Of a stretch of DNA of 64,000 bases, positions 8,986 through 16,862 are shown one piece after another (position 1 is the first letter of the stretch; the number at the start of each line of letters is the position of its first letter). The DNA comes from Geodermatophilus normandii (lineage in GTDB: Bacteria > Actinomycetota > Actinomycetes > Mycobacteriales > Geodermatophilaceae). The notes beneath the pieces are model-generated. The model worked only from the letters and a program-made list of their open reading frames with translations, was not told where the DNA came from and searched no databases. A program made the translations under genes and the position numbers. The stretch spans positions 3,426,001-3,490,000 of the forward strand of contig NZ_QGTX01000001.1 of NCBI RefSeq assembly GCF_003182485.1. The letters run 5' to 3'.

Positions 8986-9060
8986 CGTCGTCGACCGCCC
9001 TGTCGTCGACCGCCCCGACGCCGACCGCCCTGTCGTCGACCGCCCCGTCGTCGCGCCCTC
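8986..9060. repeat. 15-bp tandem repeat, about 4.5 copies
   Basis: Four consecutive 15-bp units ending in GACCGCCC (starting at 8986, 9001, 9016 and 9031) plus a partial fifth. Units 2 and 4 are identical, TGTCGTCGACCGCCC. It lies in the upstream region of the first SARP gene and is not in a credible reading frame. Confidence 0.8.
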
Positions 9061-9180
9061 CTCCACGGTCGGTCCCTGCCGTGGCCCTCCGCGCCGTCCT
9101 CGAGAGGCGGCCGCGCCGGGGCGCACGGCCCCGGCGCCGACTCCCCACCGTTCCCCGTCCTCGGAGGAAGGAGCCCTCCC

Positions 9181-10011
9181 GTGGACCGTTCAGAAGGTGC
9201 CCGCGTCACGTTGCTCGGCGGGTTCGAGCTCGACCTGCCCGGCCGCGGGCGCCGGCCGGTCGCCGACGACCTGCCCCACGCGGTGCAGCGCCTGGTGGCG
9301 CACGTGTGCCTGTCCAGCCGGCCGACCCGGAGCGCGACGGCCGGTCACCTGTGGCCCGACGTCCCCGAGGACCGCGCGCACGGGAGCCTGCGGTCGGCGC
9401 TGTGGCGACTCAACAAGGCGGCACCCGGCCTGATCGAGGTGTCGGGGGGCGCCCTCCACCTCGCGACGGACGTCCGCGTCGACGTCCGGGACCTCGGCGA
9501 CTGGGTGCGGCGGGTGGTGGTGCCGTCCGGAGGAGCCGACGACGTCGCCCTGCCGGACACGGTCCTCCTCGGCGAGCTGCTCCCTGGCTGGTACGACGAC
9601 TGGGTCCTGCTGGAACGCGAGCGGCTGCGTCAGCTGCGGATCGAGGCGCTGGAGGCGGTGGCGGCCCGGCTCGCCTCCGCCGGCCGGTACTGCGAGGCCC
9701 TGCTGGCGGCCCACGCCGCGGTCAGTGCCGAACCGCTGCGCGAGAGCGCCCACCGGGTGGTGATGAGGATCCACCTGGCCGAGGGGAACGTGGTCGAGGC
9801 GGTCCGGGCCTACGAGTCCTTCCGGACCATGCTGGAGGACGAGCTGGGTGTGCCTCCGACCCCGCAGATGACCCGGCTGGTCCAGCACGTCCCCTGGGTC
9901 CGCCGGGCGTTGCCCGCGCAGCGCCGCGAGGGGTCGGCGGGGCGCGACCCGGACCGGGGCGGTGCCGACCTCGGGGGTCGGGGGACGGGCGAGGCGACGC
10001 ACGAGCGCTGA
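9181..10011 (+). CDS. SARP-type regulator, compact form (copy 1)
   Basis: A 276-residue protein with the two-domain layout of short Streptomyces antibiotic regulatory proteins. Residues 8-105 read as the OmpR-like winged helix (LLGGFELDL ... RLVAHVCL ... LWPDVPEDRAHGSLRSALWRL ... VRVDVRDL), and residues 125-245 as the bacterial transcriptional activator domain (BTAD), with its helical repeats (ALEAVAARLASAGRYCEAL, ESAHRVVMRIHLAEGN) ending in LGVPPTPQM. The last 35 residues are low-complexity. The GTG start is preceded by GGAGGAAGGAG. A paralogue follows at 10750 and each copy is followed by a small conserved protein, so this is a duplicated two-gene module. Its targets probably include the metabolic genes nearby. 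Confidence 0.85.
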   Translation: MDRSEGARVTLLGGFELDLPGRGRRPVADDLPHAVQRLVAHVCLSSRPTRSATAGHLWPDVPEDRAHGSLRSALWRLNKAAPGLIEVSGGALHLATDVRVDVRDLGDWVRRVVVPSGGADDVALPDTVLLGELLPGWYDDWVLLERERLRQLRIEALEAVAARLASAGRYCEALLAAHAAVSAEPLRESAHRVVMRIHLAEGNVVEAVRAYESFRTMLEDELGVPPTPQMTRLVQHVPWVRRALPAQRREGSAGRDPDRGGADLGGRGTGEATHER

Positions 10012-10255
10012 CGACGCCGAGCCCGGCACGCCTCCCCACGGCGCCATCGGGCCCCCGGGTTCCGCGAGGCGCGGCCGCAGCCGCCGAGCGTCCGCAGGAC
10101 CGCCGCCGCGGGACCGGGTCGCTCCCGTCGTGGCGCGACCGTCCGCCGCGTGTGGCCCCTGCGTCCTTTCGGGTGAGCGTCCTCACGACCCGTCACGGGG
10201 CGAGGCATGATCGGCGGGAGATCGCTGCTCCATGCGCCACGGTGACGAGACTCCT

Positions 10256-10272
10256 CGTGACGCTGCGTCACG
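10256..10272. promoter_or_regulatory. inverted repeat before the first small conserved gene
   Basis: CGTGACG and CGTCACG are perfect arms around CTG. The left arm includes TGACG at 10258, and another TGACG lies 15 bp upstream at 10243. A pair of TGACG at the same 15-bp distance occurs at 10579 and 10594, ahead of the second SARP gene. These are candidate sites for the SARP proteins themselves. Confidence 0.35.
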
Positions 10273-10291
10273 ACAGGGAGGGACGGTGACC

Positions 10292-10519
10292 GTGCGCCAG
10301 GACCGGAGCGCCTCGCTGCTCGTCAGGGTGTGGCTGGAGGGTGAGGACGACGTGTTCCGGGCACGCCTCACCAGCGTGCAGACGTCCCCCGGAGCTGCCG
10401 CGGGGCAGGAGGCGACCGTGGGGGTCGCCTCGTCACCGGGCGACGTGCTCGCACTGGTGCAGACGTGGTTGACCGGGTTCCTCGGGCCGGGCGCCGACCT
10501 GCCTCCGGACGCTCCGTAG
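10292..10519 (+). CDS. small conserved protein of the SARP module (copy 1)
   Basis: A 75-residue protein of unknown function. It shares its core with the product at 11595: DRS..L(L/V)VRVWLE, then FRARL, then VASSP ... V..WL..FL. The GTG at 10292 is chosen over one at 10286 because the paralogue starts at the matching codon and both are preceded by the same GGGACGGTGACC. The pattern reads as beta-strands followed by a C-terminal amphipathic helix. Its fixed position after a SARP gene suggests a partner or modulator of the regulator, but that is inference. Confidence 0.65.
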   Translation: MRQDRSASLLVRVWLEGEDDVFRARLTSVQTSPGAAAGQEATVGVASSPGDVLALVQTWLTGFLGPGADLPPDAP

Positions 10520-10749
10520 GGCACGGGCCGGGCGACCGGTGCCGTCGGCCGCTCGCGGCGCAACCAGTGCACGCAGCGTGACGCTCCCGACGCTGACGGT
10601 GCAGCACCTCGAGGGGCCACGACGGGCGGCGAGCGGCCGCGCTGGACGTCGTTGACACCGTCCCGCCCGCGTCCAGACCATGGATCTCGGTGCTGACACT
10701 CCCGGCTGGCCGGTCGCACGGCCAGCAGGCGCCACGAGAGGGGCGACCC

Positions 10750-11505
10750 GTGGACCCTGCCCCGGCGGCCCGTGTGGCACTCCTCGACGGGTTCGCCCTG
10801 GAGTGCTCCCGCGGCGGCTCCGCCACCGCTGTGGACGACCTCCCGCGGGGCGTCCAGCGCCTGATCGCCCACCTGAGCCTGGGGGGACACCCCTGTCGTA
10901 GCGCGATCGCCGGGCAGTTGTGGCCCGACGTCCCCGAGGAGCACGCCCACGGGAGCCTGCGCTCTGCGCTGTGGCGGGTGCAGAAGGTGGTTCCCGGCCT
11001 GGTGGACGTGTCGGGCGGCGCGCTGGGGCTCGCCGAGGGCGTGCGTGTCGACGTGCGGGAGTTCACGGACTGGGCACGACGGACGCTGGACCCCGACACC
11101 GTCGTCGACGACGTGCTCCCCCCGGCCGTCGGGAGCCGTGCTGAACTGCTGCCCGGGTGGGACGACGACTGGGTCCTCCTCGCCCGGGAACGCCTGCGGC
11201 AGTTGAGGTTGCACGCCCTCGAAGCACTGGCGGACAAGCTCGCGGACGCCGGTCGTCACGGCGACGCGGTCCAGGCGGCGTACGCGGCCGTCGGGACCGA
11301 ACCGCTGCGGGAGAGCGCCCACCGCGCCGTCGTCCGGGTCCACCTCGCCGAGGGCAACACGGCCGAGGCGGTGCGCGCCTACGAGGCCTTCCGCGACCTG
11401 CTCGCGCGCGAGCTCGGAGTGCCCCCGAGCCCGTTGATGGAGCGGTTGATCATGCCGCTGCGCATCGGCAGCCTGCCGGCACGGGCGCCCACCGCCGTCC
11501 GGTGA
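10750..11505 (+). CDS. SARP-type regulator, compact form (copy 2)
   Basis: A 251-residue paralogue of the regulator at 9181, with the same winged helix plus BTAD layout; both share LWPDVPE, HGSLRSALWR, and ESAHR.V.R.HLAEGN. It lacks the long low-complexity tail of copy 1. The GTG at 10750 follows GAGAGGGG; the frame itself is open from 10690. A perfect -35 hexamer TTGACA lies at 10652 but no good -10 box follows it. Upstream TGACG repeats at 10579 and 10594 may be binding sites. There is no ATPase or TPR extension, unlike the AfsR-like gene at 29231. Confidence 0.83.
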   Translation: MDPAPAARVALLDGFALECSRGGSATAVDDLPRGVQRLIAHLSLGGHPCRSAIAGQLWPDVPEEHAHGSLRSALWRVQKVVPGLVDVSGGALGLAEGVRVDVREFTDWARRTLDPDTVVDDVLPPAVGSRAELLPGWDDDWVLLARERLRQLRLHALEALADKLADAGRHGDAVQAAYAAVGTEPLRESAHRAVVRVHLAEGNTAEAVRAYEAFRDLLARELGVPPSPLMERLIMPLRIGSLPARAPTAVR

Positions 11506-11594
11506 CCCCGTCCGGGCCGTCGCCCCGGGGCGTCGTGACGACGCAGTGACGCCCGCCGGCGATCCTCGGTGCCTGACCCGGGGACGGTGACCAC

Positions 11595-11810
11595 GTGGAC
11601 GACGACCGGAGCGACGTGCTCGTCGTTCGCGTGTGGCTGGAGGAGGGGACCGGGGGTTTCCGTGCACGGTTGAGCACCCCCGGCCCGTGGTGGGGACCGG
11701 GGCACGACGCGGTGGTCACCGTGGCCGTGGCCTCCTCACCGGCCGCCGTGGCCGATGCCGTCCACGCGTGGCTGCGGTCCTTCCTCCGGTCCGCCACCGG
11801 CCCGAGGTGA
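11595..11810 (+). CDS. small conserved protein of the SARP module (copy 2)
   Basis: A 71-residue paralogue of the product at 10292, retaining the VRVWLE, FRARL, VASSP and W(L)..FL positions. The middle is Gly/Pro/Trp-rich and differs from copy 1. The GTG follows GGGGACGGTGACC. Two TGACG elements 11 bp apart (11536 and 11547) lie ahead of it. Function unknown. Confidence 0.6.
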   Translation: MDDDRSDVLVVRVWLEEGTGGFRARLSTPGPWWGPGHDAVVTVAVASSPAAVADAVHAWLRSFLRSATGPR

Positions 11811-11981
11811 GACGCGGCGAGCACCACCGCGAGCGACGCCCGTGGCACCGGATCGCCCTCGGCGTCCACGGGTCGGCATCGACGGCCCGGGCACTCGTGC
11901 GGTGCACGGGCGTCCTCTGCCGCCGCCCGGACACCGGCCCCGGCGCTCGTGGTGCTCGGACCGACCGCAGGTGGCCGGCCG

Positions 11982-12506
11982 TCACCAGTACATGACGGCA
12001 GTGCCTCCGGAGGCGGTCGACCAGGAGAGCCTGAGCCGGACGACGTAGGTCCTGCCCTCGAGGAGCTCGGCCTCGATCAGCGCGTTGCGGTCGCCGCCGC
12101 TGTCGCCGCCGCTGTCGCCGCCGCTGTCGTCGTCGCCCGCGAGGTACCGCGGCGAGCCGTCGACGACCTCGAACGAGACCAGCACCACGTCGCTGTCGCC
12201 GAACGAGCCGATCCGGTACTCGCGGCTCGCCGGCGGCCGCAGGGTGAGGTCGGCCTGTTGCGCCGACGCGGGCCGGAGCGCCCGGGACTCGAAGGGGACG
12301 AGTTCCGGTGGCCCCTCGTCCCGGCGACCTCGGCGCCCGCTGCTGCAGCCGGCCCTCGCGCTCCTCCAGGGCCGCGGAGGTGTCGGCGAGGGTCGGTTCC
12401 TCCGGTCGACGGCGTCCCGGGCGGCGGCGCGCTGCTCCTCGCCGGCCGGCCACCGCCCGCCGGCGTCGCGCAGCCCGGCGTCCCGCCGGGTCGTCCCGGC
12501 GCGCCC
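11982..12506 (-). pseudogene. frameshifted last gene of the haem-enzyme operon
   Basis: The DNA reads as one protein of about 170 residues only if the frame changes twice. The 3' half (11982 to about 12310) is a clear coding frame: ALRPASAQQADLTLRPP, EYRIGSFGDSDVVLVSFEV, an Asp/Gly/Ser repeat, then ELLEGRTYVVRLRLSW and a C-terminal TAVMYW. Just upstream (about 12335-12410) the coding-like stretch PTLADTSAALEEREGRLQQ is in another frame, and before that the first frame again looks coding. No start codon serves the 3' frame alone upstream of 12188. The C-terminal part is a beta-rich domain, the N-terminal part helical. Function unknown. Either a decayed gene or sequencing indels. Confidence 0.5.
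12091..12126. repeat. 12-bp tandem repeat, three copies
   Basis: Three identical units TCGCCGCCGCTG, reading on the minus strand as repeated Gly-Gly-Asp-Ser in an acidic loop of the frameshifted gene. Such perfect repeats are prone to copy-number change. Confidence 0.85.
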
Positions 12507-12507
12507 C

Positions 12508-14352
12508 TCAGGACCCCGCGCCGGAACGCTGCCACGGCGTGAACGCGTTCGGGGCGGAGCGCAGCGAGGGCCGCAGCTCCGGGTGGTGCCGGAGGATCAC
12601 CGACGCCATCGAGTTGTCGGCCAGCCACCGCATCCCGGGCGCCGTGTACACCGCCGGGGTGAAGTCCCGCGTCAGGAACCGGTCGCTGTTGAGCCGGCGC
12701 GAGGCCATGACGATGAAGATCCGGAACGCGGTGTCACTGAACGCGAACCCCTCCGGCAGCCGCTCGGCGTACAGGCCCACCATGAGGTCGACCTTCTCGA
12801 TGTCCCCGCCGTAGAGCCGCGACACCTGCCGTGCGAGGTCCGGGTCGCCGGTCAGCTCCTCGAAGGTCGCGGGCGCCCGCAGCCGCAGCAGGCGGCGGAA
12901 CTCGCAGTACCGCGGGACGCCGAGCTCCCGGTGGCGCAGGACGTCGACGGCGGCGAGGTCCATGACCCGGCCGTCCGGCCGGACGAACTCCTGCAGGAAC
13001 CTGGGGAAGTTGTGCAGGGTGACCAGACCCGGGTGCTCGGTGCCGAGGGAGTAGAGGAAGTCGGCCACCGGCACCCTCTCGAGGATCGGCAGGGACTCCG
13101 GGCCCGCGAGCTCCCGGAGGGTGTAGGGCTCCTCCCGGTACCGCCGGTCGTCCTCGTGCGACCTCAGGTCGAACAGGTCCGGCACGAGCGGGTGCATCCG
13201 GTAGACGGCCGTGAACTCCTCGGTCAGCGAGTACGGGACCCCGTAGTCCTGCGTCGGCGAGCCGGGGATGCCGCTGACCACCTCGCTGTCGCTGAGCCGG
13301 CCGAACACCCGGCTCAGGCGCTCGCCGGCCAGCCCCCACCAGTTGGCCCGCATCCCCACCACGGTGGCGGGGTGGCTGATGACGGCGGGTGTCCACTCGA
13401 CGGTGTGGATCTTGGCGATGAGCGCGGCGACGACGAGCCGTGCGCGCTGGAAGACCTCCTCGTCACCCCAGTGCGGGAACTCGCCGGCGAGCATGTCGCA
13501 GACGGCGTTGTGCTCGCGGGTGAACAGGGTCTGCAGCGGGACCAGCCCGAGCCAGAACCCCGGCTCCTCGAGGGTGGCGTGGTTGCTCCTGGGCGTGGGC
13601 AGCATCCCGTTGGCCTCGACCCGCAGCCTGCCGCCCTCGAAGGTCCGGATCTCCTTCTGCTGCTCGGCCGTGGTGCCGTAGACCTGCGAGGCGTCCCACC
13701 AGTGGGTGCAGGTGTTGACCGACGTCCGCGGGGGCGAGGTGTCCGGACGGGTCGGGTCCTCGGGGGTGCGCATGATCGACATGGGCCGCTCCGGCCACGG
13801 GTCGTCGTCGGCCAGCTCGACCTGCCACGGGTCGTCGGACGGGCTCTTCCCGTGGCTGAACCAGTCACGGATCATCCACTGCAGCCAGGGGGCGACGAGT
13901 GCGTTGACCGAGGTGGCGGGGATCAGCTCGGTGCGGGTCATCAGCTGCCGGCTCACCTCGCGCGGGCTGGGCTCGAGGACCTCGGCCGGCGTCGGCCGGG
14001 ACACGGCCGAGAGCGGGACGTTGCGCCCGAACCGCGCGCCGACCGTCCCCGCGGCGGGTGCCCGCAGGTCGTTGTAGCTGCCGTCGACGGTGCGCTCGGT
14101 CAGCACCCGCGGGTCGAACGGGGGGAGCGCCGGGGACCCCGTCGTGGGCAGCGTGGAGGTGTCGACCAGGTTGTGCCGCCGCAGGGAGTCCCGCAGCCCG
14201 GCGAGCACCGCGATGGCGAGGGGCAGGGACAGGCGGTCCCAGCCGCGGCTCCGGTCCAGGGCCGTGGCCACCGCGCGCTGGATCCGCCACGGCAGGCCCG
14301 GCCGGTAGCCGTTCGAGGTCGCGCCGGGGGTGGTGGACGTGGACTTCGTCAT
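12508..14352 (-). CDS. fatty acid alpha-dioxygenase-like haem peroxidase
   Basis: A 614-residue member of the animal haem peroxidase superfamily, closest by eye to plant alpha-dioxygenases, which add O2 to the alpha carbon of fatty acids. Shared signatures: WWD(A/G)S.(V/I)YG at about 218-226, LQTLF.REHNAVCD at about 273-286, ARLV.A.IAK(I/V)HT, MRANW.GL, and GVPYSLTEEFTAVYRMH at 371-387. In plant enzymes the last motif holds the radical Tyr and proximal haem His; here these are Tyr384 and His387. The distal-site motif Q-F-M-I-H-D-W is Q-W-M-I-R-D-W (158-164), so the usual distal His appears to be Arg162; His167 is nearby. GAGGAG precedes the ATG. It is the penultimate gene of the cluster, downstream of a patatin lipase that could supply its substrate. 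Confidence 0.88.
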   Translation of the reverse strand: MTKSTSTTPGATSNGYRPGLPWRIQRAVATALDRSRGWDRLSLPLAIAVLAGLRDSLRRHNLVDTSTLPTTGSPALPPFDPRVLTERTVDGSYNDLRAPAAGTVGARFGRNVPLSAVSRPTPAEVLEPSPREVSRQLMTRTELIPATSVNALVAPWLQWMIRDWFSHGKSPSDDPWQVELADDDPWPERPMSIMRTPEDPTRPDTSPPRTSVNTCTHWWDASQVYGTTAEQQKEIRTFEGGRLRVEANGMLPTPRSNHATLEEPGFWLGLVPLQTLFTREHNAVCDMLAGEFPHWGDEEVFQRARLVVAALIAKIHTVEWTPAVISHPATVVGMRANWWGLAGERLSRVFGRLSDSEVVSGIPGSPTQDYGVPYSLTEEFTAVYRMHPLVPDLFDLRSHEDDRRYREEPYTLRELAGPESLPILERVPVADFLYSLGTEHPGLVTLHNFPRFLQEFVRPDGRVMDLAAVDVLRHRELGVPRYCEFRRLLRLRAPATFEELTGDPDLARQVSRLYGGDIEKVDLMVGLYAERLPEGFAFSDTAFRIFIVMASRRLNSDRFLTRDFTPAVYTAPGMRWLADNSMASVILRHHPELRPSLRSAPNAFTPWQRSGAGS

Positions 14353-14398
14353 GGGGATCTCCTCGGGGAGCTCGATCTCTCGGGCGGCGCCGGCGCCG

Positions 14399-14791
14399 TC
14401 ACCCGTCCAGCGGGCCCAGGTGGGCCGGCTCGCTCACGCGCTGCGGTGCGTTCCGCCCCGCCGGGGTGCCGGCCCGCGCCGCGCGCGCCAGGGAGCGGTC
14501 CCGGACGCGGTCGACGACGTCCTGCAGCCCGGTGACGCCCCCCGGCGGGTCCGGCTCACCCCCGTCACACCGCGACGTGCGGGTCACCGTCGACCTGGAG
14601 CTGCAGCCGGACCGTCGGGTGACCGCCGAGATCCCGCCGGCGGGCGGCTCCGGCCTGGACGGCACCGTGCCGAGGTCGACGTGCGCGGAGCCGAGGACCA
14701 GCCGGCCCACCTCGGGCGGGCCCGCGGTCACCTCCCGGACGTCGACGGAGCCGACGGGGAGGGCGGTGACGGGAGCGGTGGGGGCCTTCAC
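14399..14791 (-). CDS. small protein coupled to the patatin gene
   Basis: A 130-residue protein with no recognised domain. The GTG start overlaps the patatin TGA by 4 nt. Its N-terminal 45 residues (PVGSVDVREVTAGPPEVGRLVLG) resemble the 63-residue protein on the other side of the patatin gene: both have V-x2-V-x2-G-x2-E-x-GRL. After about residue 50 a second frame (ending at 14565) also looks coding, so an indel inside this gene is possible. Function unknown; its position suggests a partner of the phospholipase. Confidence 0.55.
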   Translation of the reverse strand: MKAPTAPVTALPVGSVDVREVTAGPPEVGRLVLGSAHVDLGTVPSRPEPPAGGISAVTRRSGCSSRSTVTRTSRCDGGEPDPPGGVTGLQDVVDRVRDRSLARAARAGTPAGRNAPQRVSEPAHLGPLDG

Positions 14792-16152
14792 ACGACACCT
14801 CCGGGCCGGGACGGCGCACCGGCGGGTGCCGACCGCGGCTGGGGGACGGGGCGCGCGCCGCCCTCGCCGGTGTCGCCGGGCTCCTGGCCGGGCGCCGACA
14901 CCGGCGCGGAACGGTCCTCCCGTGCAGTGGTCCGCCACGGCACGGGCGCCGCGCCCGCGAGGAGCGCGGAGGCCTGCTCCCGACCCAGCGTGACGGCCCG
15001 CGCGATGAACTCGCGGTCGAAGAGCAGGTAGCTGAGGACGTCCCCGCGGCGGGGGCCGTCGCCGCCGAGGACCTGGGCCAGGAGCGGGAGGTCGGGCTCG
15101 CGCAGCGTCCGGATCCTGCCCCGGAGGCCGGTGAAGCGCGCCCGGTACACCTCGGCGGCCAGGCGGCTGAGGGTGGCGCGCTCCGGCGGCCCGACGAACA
15201 GGTGCGGCACCACCGATCGCCGCCGTCCTGACGCCCCGCCCGCGCCGCCGGCGGCCACGAACTCGTTCACCCTGGTCAGGGTCCGCAGGTCCTCCACCAT
15301 CCGGTCGCCGAACGCGGCGTCGAGGAGCATCACGAGGGCGTCGTCGACGTCGGGCCGCTCGTGGTGCGGCGCGCCGGCGTCGCCGGCGTAGCTGTCCGGG
15401 TGGGCCGCCACGACCACGAGGGCGTCGCAGCCGAGGTCGAGCGCGGGCTTGAGCGGGGCGTTCAGGCGGACCCCGCCGTCGAGGTACCAGCCGGCGCTCT
15501 CCGGCGGTCCGGTCACCTCGACCGCGGGGAAGACGACGGGGATGGCGGCCGAGGCCCGCACGTGCGCGCTGCCGATCGGCGCGGCGACGTAGTCGACCGC
15601 CCGGTCCTGGTCGTCCTCGGGCACGGACACGCCGGGAGGCAGGTCGGTGAACACGACCGTCCGACCGCTGCGGCCGGACGTGGTGGCGACGGCCAGCGCT
15701 CGGCACGCACCGGAGTCGATGTTCGCGCGCAGCCGGGGCCAGTCGACGACGGCGTCGGCGGTCCGGGCGAGGGGGGTCGTGTCCACGAGTCCGGTCAGCC
15801 GCACGCCGCGGACGCCCAGCTGCTGCGCCAGCCACGTGCCCGCGGCGCGCGGGGTCGAGGTCAGCAGGGGCGCGAACACGTCCCGCGGCCCGATCCCGTG
15901 CCACACGTCGAGCAGCGCGGCCGCCTGGTCCTCGGCCGGCAGGTGCGCGCCGGCCGCCAGCAGGGTGGCGTTGATCGCTCCGGCGCTGGTCCCGACGAAC
16001 ACCCGGGGGCGCACCCCGGCAGCGGCCAGGCGCGGGAGGACGACCGACAGGGCGCCGGCCTCGTAGGCGCCGCGTGCGCCGGCCCCCGCGATGACGACAC
16101 CGACCCGCTCCGGGGCCGGGTCGTCACGCCGGCCGCGATCCGCTCGGTCCAC
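14788..16152 (-). CDS. patatin-like phospholipase
   Basis: A 454-residue lipid acyl hydrolase. The patatin hallmarks are complete: glycine-rich oxyanion loop (GAGARGAYEAGAL, about 22-35), nucleophile elbow G-T-S-A-G with Ser56, and catalytic DGG with Asp225. A C-terminal region of about 150 residues follows, ending in a Pro/Gly-rich tail. The GTG at 16152 is chosen because GGAGGTGG lies just upstream and because the extra N-terminal residues of the longer open frame do not fit the family. It overlaps the preceding small gene by 29 nt and the next by 4 nt. Likely role: release of fatty acids from membrane lipid, feeding the dioxygenase downstream. Confidence 0.9.
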   Translation of the reverse strand: MDRADRGRRDDPAPERVGVVIAGAGARGAYEAGALSVVLPRLAAAGVRPRVFVGTSAGAINATLLAAGAHLPAEDQAAALLDVWHGIGPRDVFAPLLTSTPRAAGTWLAQQLGVRGVRLTGLVDTTPLARTADAVVDWPRLRANIDSGACRALAVATTSGRSGRTVVFTDLPPGVSVPEDDQDRAVDYVAAPIGSAHVRASAAIPVVFPAVEVTGPPESAGWYLDGGVRLNAPLKPALDLGCDALVVVAAHPDSYAGDAGAPHHERPDVDDALVMLLDAAFGDRMVEDLRTLTRVNEFVAAGGAGGASGRRRSVVPHLFVGPPERATLSRLAAEVYRARFTGLRGRIRTLREPDLPLLAQVLGGDGPRRGDVLSYLLFDREFIARAVTLGREQASALLAGAAPVPWRTTAREDRSAPVSAPGQEPGDTGEGGARPVPQPRSAPAGAPSRPGGVV

Positions 16153-16315
16153 GTCCCACCTCCACGTCGGACAGGGCCCGACCGGACCGGATGCCGCCCC
16201 GGGCGTCGTCCACGCGGAGCCGCCCCATCTCGAGGTCGCCCGGCGACACGGCACCGACGGACGGGCGGCCGACGTCGACCCGCGTGGTGACGGCGGCCGG
16301 CACCTGGGCTCGCAC
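16124..16315 (-). CDS. 63-residue protein overlapping the patatin start
   Basis: A short gene supported by a strong GGAGG five nt before its GTG, by its position in the operon and by similarity to the small protein downstream of the patatin gene (shared V-x2-V-x2-G-x2-E-x-GRL core at about residues 19-33). Its last 29 nt overlap the patatin start, implying coupled translation. No domain is recognised. The two related small proteins bracketing the phospholipase may act with it. Confidence 0.5.
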   Translation of the reverse strand: MRAQVPAAVTTRVDVGRPSVGAVSPGDLEMGRLRVDDARGGIRSGRALSDVEVGRGPSGSRPA

Positions 16316-16382
16316 GTCTGCCTCCAGGGGGTCTCGGGCCGGGGGGGGGCGTCCGGCGGGCGCCCGCGGGGGTGCGCGGGGA

Positions 16383-16808
16383 TCAGCCGGAGCGGAGCCG
16401 CAGCAGCGCACGGGTGCGGCGCGGCGGCGGCTCCGGCGGGCGCGACCGCAGGGTGACGACGGCGAGCACGAGGTTCACGGCGGAGATGGCGGTGGCCATC
16501 ACCCCGGCGCGGCGCGGCAGGTCACCGAGCTGCCAGGCGAGGAACGCCGACACGGTGTCGCTGCCGTGGACGACCGGGGCCAGCCGCTCCGCGTGGGAAC
16601 GGCGGCGGGTGTCCGGCGTGAGCAGCTCCGCGCCGAGGAGGACCGTCCGTATCCCGAACATCCGCAGCGGGTAGCGCATCCCGGGCTGCCTGGCCGGGTC
16701 GATGTCCAGCCGGCGGATGACGAGGCCCGGCGCGAGCAGGCCCGCCGTCCCCATCGTCAGGCGGACACCGGCGAGCAGCACGCGGGCGACGTCGCTTCGC
16801 TGGGTCAT
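16383..16808 (-). CDS. small membrane protein of the operon
   Basis: A 141-residue protein with hydrophobic stretches near residues 10-30 (VLLAGVRLTMGTAGLLAPG), about 50-62 and about 105-120, so three or so membrane segments, and an Arg/Pro-rich C-terminus. The pattern is that of small DUF4267-like membrane proteins, but I cannot assign a family firmly. The ATG at 16808 has AAGGA upstream. It follows the DyP gene by 54 nt. Confidence 0.65.
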   Translation of the reverse strand: MTQRSDVARVLLAGVRLTMGTAGLLAPGLVIRRLDIDPARQPGMRYPLRMFGIRTVLLGAELLTPDTRRRSHAERLAPVVHGSDTVSAFLAWQLGDLPRRAGVMATAISAVNLVLAVVTLRSRPPEPPPRRTRALLRLRSG

Positions 16809-16862
16809 CAGGAGTCCTTCCCTGTGTCGCACGGAGGGGAGCCGCGGTGCCCCGGCCGGCGG

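Larger units (their letters stand above)
8578..9180. other. 603-bp divergent region between LuxR and SARP genes
   Basis: It holds a perfect-arm palindrome (8680-8695), a possible very small ORF (8765-8857) and a 15-bp tandem repeat (8986-9060). A strong ribosome site (GGAGGAAGGAG) precedes the SARP start. No larger gene is credible: frames read through the repeat on either strand are Pro/Arg-rich shadows. Confidence 0.5.

Noticed and set aside
8986-9060. CRISPR-like array
   Set aside because: The 15-bp units are directly adjacent without spacers and no cas gene is present; it is a simple tandem repeat.
10652-10680. Perfect TTGACA hexamer as promoter of the second SARP gene
   Set aside because: No acceptable -10 box lies at 16-19 bp; the match alone is not enough.
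14565-14819. Alternative gene overlapping the small protein after patatin
   Set aside because: Its 3' part looks coding but it starts inside the patatin gene; it is mentioned only as a possible sign of an indel.
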